From NCBI GenBank assembly GCA_937958045.1, contig CALFXL010000014.1:1-30198 (forward strand): a DNA stretch of 30,198 nt, in the 5' to 3' direction. A program made the position numbers and the translations under genes. The number at the start of each line of letters is the position of its first letter. Position 1 is the first letter of the stretch. The DNA is from an uncultured Opitutaceae bacterium. Its GTDB lineage: Bacteria; Verrucomicrobiota; Verrucomicrobiia; Opitutales; Opitutaceae. Under the pieces are notes generated by a model. It was not told the DNA's origin. It saw only the letters and a program-made list of their open reading frames with translations, and did not search any database. Of this stretch, positions 1 to 6,363 are shown piece after piece.

Positions 1-132
1 GCGTTTTTATCGCAGTATCACGCGCCGGTGCTGCCGTACTCGTGGAAAATCGCATTTGGCGTCGTCGAAGGCGTGGCGCTCGGCTGGTACCTTCTGCGTG
101 CGGGACGCTCGGTGAAAGGAGGCGCGGCATGA
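1..132 (+). CDS. 3' end of an unidentified gene, probably a membrane protein
   Basis: An open frame enters from the left edge and stops at 130-132, giving 43 C-terminal residues. They include a hydrophobic stretch (around ...IAFGVVEGVALGWYLLRAG) and end in a short basic, Gly/Ala-rich tail, which suggests the end of a last membrane helix and a cytoplasmic tail. The stop overlaps the ATG of the RDD gene (ATGA at 129-132), so the two are probably translationally coupled and belong to one operon. The family cannot be named from this fragment. Confidence 0.6.
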   Translation, partial: AFLSQYHAPVLPYSWKIAFGVVEGVALGWYLLRAGRSVKGGAA

Positions 133-923
133 GTGCCAGCGAAGGTGCGATCAATCGCGGGTTGGAACGCACGCAACGTTTCGAAGTCCGCACGCCCGAA
201 GGCGTGGCGTTTTCTTATCGGCTGGCGAGTCCGGTGCTGCGCGTTTGCGCGTGGTTGATCGATTGGATGGTGGTGGCCGCGACGTGGTCACTCCTGGCGA
301 CCTTGATCGGCGTGCTGAATATCATCAGCGCCGACATCGCAGGCATGGTCGCGACGATCGGGTATTTTTTGCTTTCGCAGGGCTACCGCATCGCGACGGA
401 GTGGGGTTGGCGCGGGCAGACGCTCGGCAAGCGCGTGATGCGTTTGCGGGTTGTCGACGACCGGGGGCTGCATCTGAGTTTTTCGCAGATCGTGCTGCGG
501 AATCTCCTCCGGTTCGTCGACAGCATGCCGGCCGCGTACTTGGTAGGTGGGTTGGCGGCGCTATTTAGCCGCAAGGCACAACGTCTCGGCGATATCGCCG
601 CCGGCACGTTGGTGATTTGGGTGCCGGAAGAAGTGACACCTGAGTTGGCGACGGTCCAAAGCGGGAAATACAACTCTTTGCGCGCGCATCTGCCGGTTGT
701 GGCGCGACTAAGACAAACCGTAACGCCGGCGGAAGCGCGGATCGCCTGGCAAGCGCTGGCGCGACGCGATCAAATGGAGGACGCGGCGCGCATCCGGCTG
801 TTCGCCGAACTGGCGGCGCATTTCAAGGGGCTTACGCCCATGCCGGTGGATGTGACTGAGGGCGTTTCAGATGAACAATTTATCCGCAATGTGCTCGACG
901 TTTTGTACCGGAGCGAACGCTGA
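129..923 (+). CDS. RDD family membrane protein
   Basis: A 264-residue inner-membrane protein with an RDD domain at about residues 32-165. The Arg/Asp pattern that names the family is visible: R38 and D45 flank the start of the first membrane helix (about 38-62), R124 and D131 sit at the next hydrophobic segment, and the RLGD motif is at 152-155. A second helix spans about 68-88 and is followed by the conserved loop GQTLGKRVMRLRV. The last 95 residues are soluble and charged. RDD proteins are small membrane proteins, some proposed as transporters; no substrate can be assigned here. The start at 129 is chosen because it overlaps the upstream stop as ATGA and the family similarity begins just after it; an upstream in-frame start at 42 would lie inside the previous gene. 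Confidence 0.85.
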   Translation: MSASEGAINRGLERTQRFEVRTPEGVAFSYRLASPVLRVCAWLIDWMVVAATWSLLATLIGVLNIISADIAGMVATIGYFLLSQGYRIATEWGWRGQTLGKRVMRLRVVDDRGLHLSFSQIVLRNLLRFVDSMPAAYLVGGLAALFSRKAQRLGDIAAGTLVIWVPEEVTPELATVQSGKYNSLRAHLPVVARLRQTVTPAEARIAWQALARRDQMEDAARIRLFAELAAHFKGLTPMPVDVTEGVSDEQFIRNVLDVLYRSER

Positions 924-970
924 TTTCGGTGGAACGCGGGCGGGCGGAATTTGTTCGTAGAGAGGGCTAC

Positions 971-1025
971 GCAAAAATTTTTTGCACTTTTTATTAAGAA
1001 AAACGCGTAAGGTGCGTTCTTTTCT
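971..1025 (+). other. AT-rich spacer with two small inverted repeats
   Basis: The spacer between the RDD gene and the sigma factor contains an A/T palindrome (GCAAAAA at 971-977 against TTTTTGC at 979-985). Next comes a loose stem pairing AACGC near 1002 with GCGTT near 1014, followed by a T-rich run. Either could end the RDD transcript, and the AT-rich block could also hold the sigma-factor promoter. No promoter consensus is clear enough to call. Confidence 0.3.
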
Positions 1026-1052
1026 GCAACGGTTACTACCCTTCACGACCCC

Positions 1053-1580
1053 ATGAACCGGGCAACCACACAACATGAACACGCGGGAGATTTCGTCCGG
1101 GCTGCGGTCGCCGATTATCAGACACCGCTCATCCGCTACGCGGCACGCCTCATCGGCGACGCCGATCGTGCGCGGGATGTGGTGCAGGATACCTTTGTCA
1201 AACTCATGTCCCAGCCGATCGCTGACGTTCAGGGGCATCTGGCGGAGTGGCTGTTCACCGTTTGCCGCCACCGCGCCTTGGACATCCTGCGCAAGGAAGG
1301 ACGCATGAAACGTTTTGAGGAGGGACAGATGGAGCGCGTGTCGACCGCCGAACCTCGGCCGGGCAAGGCGCTTGAATACAGCGAGACGCACGAGGCAATT
1401 TTGCGCCTCATCGGTACGTTGCCTGCGAATCAACAGGAAGTCATCCGGCTGAAGTTTCAGAACGGATTTAGTTATAAAGAAATCAGCCGCATCACGGCGC
1501 TCTCGGTGAGCCATGTGGGCGTGTTGATTCATCACGCGGTGACGCGCCTGCGGGCGGAGTTTGCCGCGCAACAGCCGTGA
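1053..1580 (+). CDS. ECF-type RNA polymerase sigma factor
   Basis: A 175-residue sigma-70 family protein of extracytoplasmic-function size, with only regions 2 and 4. Region 2 covers about residues 22-88, with the core-binding signature ARDVVQDTFVKLM and the -10-recognising WLFTVCRHRALDILRK. Region 4 covers about 115-170 (LPANQQEVIRLKFQNGFSYKEIS, then a helix-turn-helix). It should direct RNA polymerase to a small stress or envelope regulon. The gene for a YfbK-like transmembrane protein follows 16 bp downstream with its own GGAGGAG ribosome-binding site, so the two are probably co-transcribed and the partner may control the sigma factor. Target promoters cannot be inferred from the window. 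Confidence 0.93.
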   Translation: MNRATTQHEHAGDFVRAAVADYQTPLIRYAARLIGDADRARDVVQDTFVKLMSQPIADVQGHLAEWLFTVCRHRALDILRKEGRMKRFEEGQMERVSTAEPRPGKALEYSETHEAILRLIGTLPANQQEVIRLKFQNGFSYKEISRITALSVSHVGVLIHHAVTRLRAEFAAQQP

Positions 1581-1596
1581 CACGGAGGAGCACGAC

Positions 1597-2610
1597 ATGA
1601 ACAACCATTTTATTTCTCCGGACGATCCTCTGCTCACCGCGTATGCGTTGGGCGAGTTGAGTCCCGAGCGCGCCGCCTGGGTGGAAGAGGCGTTGAAAAA
1701 CAGTCCCGAGGCTCGTCAGGCCGTGGAGGAAATCCGCATCTTGGCGGCTGACCTCGAAGGAGCGTTGGCGCAAGAAGCGCTCAATGATCCCATCGGCGGT
1801 CACGCCGCGAACGAGCCGGTGGCGACGTCGGCCGCGCCGTCGCCCGGTCGCGTGGTGCCGTTCCCGTATGTTTGGGTGGGTACGCTCGCCGCGGCCTGTC
1901 TGGCGATGGTGATCGCGCTGAATGGTCCGGATTCGTCGCCAACTGCTGTCCCCACAGCTTCAGTTGCACAAACGACGGTGTCGTCGGGCGCGGCTCCCGA
2001 GAAACATTTTGTCCGTGTGCCCAACTCGCCGCTGGCGACGGCGGCATCGGAAATCCAGCAACCGAGTTTCGCCCGCGTGCGCGATTCGTTGTTGGAAGAC
2101 GGCCGTCGTCGGCCCCGCGGAGTCCTTCGTGTCGATAGACTCGCAGATGCGTCCGATCCACATCTGCGTGCGACGCTGTCGGGATTGTTGGCGCAGCAGG
2201 AGACGGCCGCGGCGGGCGAACCGCCGAGCGAGATTTTGCCGCTGCCGGAGGATCGTGCGGATCATCGTTTGTTCGATGATATTCGCTCGAAGAGCGAGAT
2301 CGCGCGAGAAATCGCCAGCCGCGAACTGCTCACGTTTAAGATCAATTTCAAAGAGCCCAAGGTCGACGTGGCTCGTGATCTTCGTTTCTCACTGATCACT
2401 CCGGATGTGCCGTCGAGTATCGGCAACAGCGAATCCATGTTTGCCGCGGCGGCAGACACGCTCGATTCGATTTTGCGCGAGGCGTATGGCAGCACCGAAT
2501 ACGATCAAGTGATCAGCTGGTCCGAAGCCGGGAAGGGCGAGGACGCAGACAGCCGACGTGGCGAGTTCATCGATCTGGTGAAGAAAGCGCGCGCACTTTC
2601 GGCGGAATAA
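1597..2610 (+). CDS. Membrane protein resembling a YfbK-family protein without its VWA domain; possible anti-sigma factor
   Basis: A 337-residue single-pass membrane protein following an ECF sigma gene by 16 bp, with GGAGGAG at about 1584-1590. Residues 8-60 (DDPLLTAYALGELSPERAAW...) resemble the N-terminal segment of YfbK/VWA proteins and zinc-less anti-sigma domains. A membrane helix spans about 91-109. Residues 142-182 (NSPLATAASEIQQPSFARVR...) read like a degenerate version of the YfbK 'PLSTFSIDVDTASYANVRR' segment. Residues 248-336 (...FAAAADTLDSILREAYG..., YDQVISWSEAGKG) resemble the YfbK C-terminal domain. The von Willebrand A domain with its MIDAS DxSxS motif, expected between them, is absent; only about 65 linker residues remain. 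Position and topology suggest a sigma regulator, which is inference. The domain matches are from memory of the family and were not aligned. Confidence 0.7.
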   Translation: MNNHFISPDDPLLTAYALGELSPERAAWVEEALKNSPEARQAVEEIRILAADLEGALAQEALNDPIGGHAANEPVATSAAPSPGRVVPFPYVWVGTLAAACLAMVIALNGPDSSPTAVPTASVAQTTVSSGAAPEKHFVRVPNSPLATAASEIQQPSFARVRDSLLEDGRRRPRGVLRVDRLADASDPHLRATLSGLLAQQETAAAGEPPSEILPLPEDRADHRLFDDIRSKSEIAREIASRELLTFKINFKEPKVDVARDLRFSLITPDVPSSIGNSESMFAAAADTLDSILREAYGSTEYDQVISWSEAGKGEDADSRRGEFIDLVKKARALSAE

Positions 2611-2641
2611 GCGACGACGGTTTTTGGTCGGGGGAAACGAT

Positions 2642-2693
2642 CAAATGAGTTGGGGGAGTTTTGTCCGGGGGGACGAAACTCCCCCTTCATTTG
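2642..2693. terminator. Bidirectional intrinsic terminator-like hairpin between convergent genes
   Basis: A long inverted repeat joins CAAATGA (2642-2648) and GGGGGAGTTT (2652-2661) to AAACTCCCCC (2676-2685) and TCATTTG (2687-2693). A further GTCC/GGAC pair closes the loop. It lies exactly between the stop codons of the convergent genes at 2610 and 2701, so it probably ends transcription from both sides. T-tracts are short, so the efficiency of termination is uncertain. Confidence 0.75.
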
Positions 2694-2700
2694 GTCGAGG

Positions 2701-4806
2701 TCATTTGCGCCGGCGGCGTATTTCGAAGATCGCGACGACACCGATGCCGAGCGCCATCAGCAAATAAGTCGAAGGTTCGGGCACCGGCGTGAACGTGATG
2801 GCGAGCCCTTGCTGGTTTTGCGTTACGAAAAACGCACCGCCCTGAAGCGAGTGGAGGAAACCACTCGTGTTGAAAGCAAACTGATCGGCGGAGAAGCCGT
2901 GGATGTTGTCCGCGATGACAAAGGTCCACGTGTAATGCTGCGTCGCGTCGAAGATGCTGATCGGTCCGGTGGTGCCGTCGTTCGTCAACGAAACAAGGTC
3001 GATCATGAACGGACTCGCGGATGTCGCCGTGACGTTCAGCGAGCTGCCAATCACACGAAGCGAATCCCAACCGCCGCCCGCCGAGCTGACGGGATCGAGA
3101 AGATTAAACGTAAGACGGCCGCCGTCGGCGAAGGTGAGTCCGGAATGAAACGACAACGTGCCGACGCGATCATTGCCGCCCGGAGAAAGGCGCGCACCCG
3201 AGCCGATGGTCACGCCGCCGGGCGACGCGATGCCGCCGAAGCCGGATAGCGTGGCTCCACTCGAAAGCGTAAGCGGGTTTGAAATCAATACGGATGGCGC
3301 GATCTGAAGTGTGGACCGATCGCCAACGATCACGCCGCCGAGACCGAGGGCGCTATTGTTACCGGCGATCAAGGTGCCGCCGAGCACGCGCGTGCCGCCG
3401 GTGTACGAATTGGCGCCGGTGAGTTCGACGATGCCGCCTTGCGGATCGAAAGCGTTCGCCTGGCCGACGACGACGCCCGGGATGTTGTTGCCGAGTGTCG
3501 ATGCCACTGTGAGGTGACCTCCTTTGACCGCGGTCAGATAAAGCTCGTCGCCGACGGTCGGCGTGATGTCGCCGGTGAGCGTGACGCGCGAACTCGTGCC
3601 GAGATAATACGGATCGGTGCGCGTGCCTCCGGCCGAAAGATCGATCGCATCGGACACCGTGCGCGGCTGGGCTGTATTCGCAGAATCAATACCCACGATC
3701 GCCTGCGATTGCGTGATGTTGCCAAAGCGACTGAGGAAGCCGGCGAAGTTGGCGGTGTAGTTTTCCGTGTAGCCGGCATAACCGGCGCCCTCGAATTGGA
3801 TGCGACGCGTGCTCAGATTGGGCGCGATTCCCGGCAGCGCGTTGGCGCTGTCGAGCACGAGGATGGAGTTGAGAATATCCACTTGGCCGCGGAACGAGTT
3901 GTTGCCGCGCAGCACCACGCTCAGCGGCGTGCCGTGTAGTGAACGTATGGATACGTAACTGTTGGCGACGGAAAGGTCGCTTTCGACGTACAAGGTGCCG
4001 TCGCCGCCGCCGAAGCGATAGGCGGAGCTGGAGGCGATGAGAATCGCGCCGGTGATGCGCGCGGATGTCTCCGTGCCGAGTCGGGCGTTCGCGGAGAGGC
4101 GGGAAAGGTCGATCGTTTCGGAGAAGACCGCGGGAATGGTCGCGTTGCCTGCCGTGTCCAGTCCGATGGTGCCGAGAAAGCCGGAAGCATCGAGACGGCT
4201 GATGAACTCGGATTGAAGACCGCGAGTGAAATTGACGCCGACATAAGCATCGGCAACGGAGCGGATGCTGCCTGCGGGCGGAATCGCCGCAGGCGATGTG
4301 AAGACGAGACTGCCGGCTGCGACGTGGGTGCCGCCGGAGTAGAGGCTGAGTCCGGAAAGCACGAGGCGGCCGGAGCCGGTTTTTTCGAGGCGAGCGACAC
4401 CGAGCAGAGTGCCGGCGATTTCCAACTCGCCGCGACGCACGTCGAATGATTGCGAATTTCCGCCGAGGCTGAGCGTCACGGAGGCCGAGAAGCGCGCGGA
4501 GGCAGCATCCGCGGACACGCCTTTATCCACATGGACCAGCGCGAGCCCGTTAAACGCGTACGGTGCTGTCGTGGAAAAATGGATACGCTCGACGTGCAAG
4601 ATACCGAAGGTTGGCAGCTGCACGGTGCCGGCGCCGGTGTCGTCAAAAACGAGAACCGCGGAGCCGTCGTTGGGCGGCACGGCGCTGCCGCTCCAGTTGG
4701 CGGGATTGTCGTAGCGGTTGTCGTTGCCGGCGCCCGTCCACGTGAAAGTAGCGGCGGTCGCGATCGACGCCAGTGAGGCAAAAAGAAGTGCGCGCAACCA
4801 GGCCAT
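2701..4806 (-). CDS. Secreted autotransporter-associated-repeat protein with PEP-CTERM sorting signal
   Basis: A 701-residue exported protein. A signal peptide (MAWLRALLFASLASIATAA, about 1-19) precedes a large region rich in Gly, Ser, Thr and Asn with the beta-helix style of autotransporter-associated repeats. An example is GANSYTGGTRVLGGTLIAGN at about 460-480, with 'LVLSGLSLYSGGTHVAAGSL' earlier. The C-terminus is a textbook PEP-CTERM signal: VPEPSTYLL, a hydrophobic helix, then RRRRK. PEP-CTERM proteins are processed by an exosortase, often in bacteria that make exopolysaccharide; no exosortase gene is in this window. The protein probably ends on the outer surface or in the matrix. No clear Shine-Dalgarno precedes the ATG; a nested hairpin lies 8 nt upstream instead. 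Other-strand readings across this region are shadows of its regular codon pattern. Confidence 0.9.
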   Translation of the reverse strand: MAWLRALLFASLASIATAATFTWTGAGNDNRYDNPANWSGSAVPPNDGSAVLVFDDTGAGTVQLPTFGILHVERIHFSTTAPYAFNGLALVHVDKGVSADAASARFSASVTLSLGGNSQSFDVRRGELEIAGTLLGVARLEKTGSGRLVLSGLSLYSGGTHVAAGSLVFTSPAAIPPAGSIRSVADAYVGVNFTRGLQSEFISRLDASGFLGTIGLDTAGNATIPAVFSETIDLSRLSANARLGTETSARITGAILIASSSAYRFGGGDGTLYVESDLSVANSYVSIRSLHGTPLSVVLRGNNSFRGQVDILNSILVLDSANALPGIAPNLSTRRIQFEGAGYAGYTENYTANFAGFLSRFGNITQSQAIVGIDSANTAQPRTVSDAIDLSAGGTRTDPYYLGTSSRVTLTGDITPTVGDELYLTAVKGGHLTVASTLGNNIPGVVVGQANAFDPQGGIVELTGANSYTGGTRVLGGTLIAGNNSALGLGGVIVGDRSTLQIAPSVLISNPLTLSSGATLSGFGGIASPGGVTIGSGARLSPGGNDRVGTLSFHSGLTFADGGRLTFNLLDPVSSAGGGWDSLRVIGSSLNVTATSASPFMIDLVSLTNDGTTGPISIFDATQHYTWTFVIADNIHGFSADQFAFNTSGFLHSLQGGAFFVTQNQQGLAITFTPVPEPSTYLLMALGIGVVAIFEIRRRRK

Positions 4807-4814
4807 CAGGGTAA

Positions 4815-4847
4815 TTGCCAGTAAGCTCCGGCGGCGGAGCGTGGCAA
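4815..4847 (-). promoter_or_regulatory. Nested hairpin in the 5' leader of the PEP-CTERM gene
   Basis: TTGCCA (4815-4820) pairs with TGGCAA (4842-4847). Inside, GCTCCG (4825-4830) pairs with CGGAGC (4835-4840) around a 4-nt loop. The structure ends 8 nt upstream of the minus-strand start codon at 4806, where a ribosome-binding site would be expected but is not visible. It could therefore influence translation or mRNA stability. Function is inferred from position only. Confidence 0.45.
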
Positions 4848-4929
4848 GTGTCCATCGGTATTTGCCGCAGATTCGCCGGCGGCTTTTACCGAGCCATTAC
4901 CTCGAAAAAATCGGATACGACGCGGCGCG

Positions 4930-5601
4930 TCACGGTTCTGCGACGAGGAGCGGGCGTAACGTTTTCCAGACGGTTTCGGCAACGATCTCGTGACCGCGCG
5001 CGGTCGGATGCACGCCGTCGGGAAGATTGAGTTCGGGATTTCCGCCGACGCCTTCGAGCAAAAACGGGATCAGCACGGCGTCGTTTTTCTCCGCGAGCTC
5101 AGGATAGATTTTTCGGAATGCGCGTGTGTATTCCTCGCCCATGCTGGTCGGCATCTCCATACCGGCGATGACGATGCGCGTGGCGGGATTTTTCGCGCGA
5201 ACGCGATCGATGATCGCTTGAAGATTATTGCGCGCGACTTCGGGCGACAGGCCACGCAGTCCGTCGTTTCCGCCGAGTTCGAGAACGAAGATATCCACTG
5301 GTTGCCGCAGAATCCAATCGAGCCGGCGCAAACCGCCCGCGGTGGTTTCGCCGGAAAGTCCCGCGTTGATGACGCGCCAAGGGAGTTTCTCCGCGTCGAT
5401 TTTCTGTTGGATGCGCCCGGGGTAGGCTAGGTCGGGATTATCGAGTCCGTAGCCGGCCGTGAGACTGTCGCCGAAAAATAAAACCGTGCGCGTCGTCAGG
5501 GATGTCGTTTCGCCGGATTGAGCGCGCGCGCCGATGACGGTCAGCGTCAAGGTGCAGATGAAAAGGAGGAATCGGACGGGGAATGTGGTCATCAGTTGCA
5601 T
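4930..5601 (-). CDS. tesA: TesA-like GDSL esterase / lysophospholipase
   Basis: A 223-residue SGNH hydrolase. A signal peptide covers about 1-27 (hydrophobic FLLFICTLTLTVIGARA). The catalytic blocks are all present: FFGDSLTAGYG with nucleophile S46, the oxyanion glycine in NAGLSGETTAGG, LELGGNDGLRG with N112, and DGVHP with D195 and H198. Size and block spacing match periplasmic arylesterase/thioesterase I TesA, which hydrolyses acyl esters, acyl-CoA and lysophospholipids. It is divergent from ybbA-ybbP, the same arrangement as in E. coli, which strengthens the assignment. The start at 5601 puts the signal peptide at the N-terminus; an upstream ATG at 5631 would add ten basic residues, and the ATG at 5592 is equally possible. 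Confidence 0.9.
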   Translation of the reverse strand: MQLMTTFPVRFLLFICTLTLTVIGARAQSGETTSLTTRTVLFFGDSLTAGYGLDNPDLAYPGRIQQKIDAEKLPWRVINAGLSGETTAGGLRRLDWILRQPVDIFVLELGGNDGLRGLSPEVARNNLQAIIDRVRAKNPATRIVIAGMEMPTSMGEEYTRAFRKIYPELAEKNDAVLIPFLLEGVGGNPELNLPDGVHPTARGHEIVAETVWKTLRPLLVAEP

Positions 5602-5651
5602 CGTTCGGCCGGGATGCTTTCTTCGCGGCACTCCGCATGTGTGCGCAATCG

Positions 5652-6329
5652 ATGTTGAATGTCCAGCGACTCACCCAAACCTACCCGACGGCGCACGGTC
5701 CGCTGACGGTTTTGCATGACGTGAGCTTCGAGCTCGAAGCGGGGGCGAGCCTCGCGATCGTCGGCCCCTCGGGCAGCGGCAAAACGACCTTGCTCGGCTT
5801 GTGCGCGGGACTCGATCGAGCGGGTGGCGGCTCGGTGCAACTCGCCGGTGTCGATCTCGGCGGGTTGAGCGAGGACGCGCGCGCGCAAGTGCGCAACGAG
5901 CACGTGGGATTCGTTTTTCAGAACTTCCAACTGATCCCCACGTTGACCGCGCTGGAAAATGTGCTCGTGCCGCTTGAATTGCGCGGCGAACGCGGACGCG
6001 AAGCTGAGGCGCAGGCTTTGCTCGAACGCGTGGGACTCGGCGAGCGCGAAGATCATTTCCCGATCCAACTCTCCGGCGGCGAACAGCAGCGTGTGGCGCT
6101 GGCGCGCGCATTCATCAATCGCCCCAAAATTCTCTTCTGCGATGAGCCGACGGGGAATCTCGACGGTCCGACGGCGCATGCGATGACGGAACTGATTTTT
6201 GAGCTTAACCGCGAACGCGGCACGACCCTCGTGCTCGTGACACACGATCTCGAACTCGCCGCAAAATGCCGCCGCGTGATCCGCCTGAAAGCCGGCCGCA
6301 TCGTGGGCGACGAAACGCGGTGTGATTGA
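5652..6329 (+). CDS. ybbA: ABC transporter ATP-binding protein, YbbA-like
   Basis: A 225-residue ATPase of the MacB/LolD type. Walker A is GPSGSGKTTL, the Q-loop is FVFQNFQLIP, the signature is LSGGEQQRVALAR, Walker B is ILFCDEPTGNLD, and the switch histidine is in VTHD. It powers the adjacent large permease; in E. coli YbbA-YbbP is grouped with mechanotransmission-type exporters rather than classic drug pumps. The divergent tesA supports the YbbA name. The start is uncertain: ATGs at 5637 and 5652 lack a good ribosome-binding site, while an ATG at 5583 has AAGGAGG about 12 nt upstream but would overlap the tesA signal-peptide region. 5652 is chosen because recognisable ABC sequence (LNVQRLTQTYPT) begins there. 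Confidence 0.9.
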   Translation: MLNVQRLTQTYPTAHGPLTVLHDVSFELEAGASLAIVGPSGSGKTTLLGLCAGLDRAGGGSVQLAGVDLGGLSEDARAQVRNEHVGFVFQNFQLIPTLTALENVLVPLELRGERGREAEAQALLERVGLGEREDHFPIQLSGGEQQRVALARAFINRPKILFCDEPTGNLDGPTAHAMTELIFELNRERGTTLVLVTHDLELAAKCRRVIRLKAGRIVGDETRCD

Positions 6330-6363
6330 ACCACGAAGCAAACGAAAAGGTTCCGATCATCCG

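Noticed and set aside
867..1637. Long minus-strand reading frame over the first ECF sigma gene
   Set aside because: It covers a clear sigma factor on the plus strand; its product has no domain pattern and is a by-product of high GC content.
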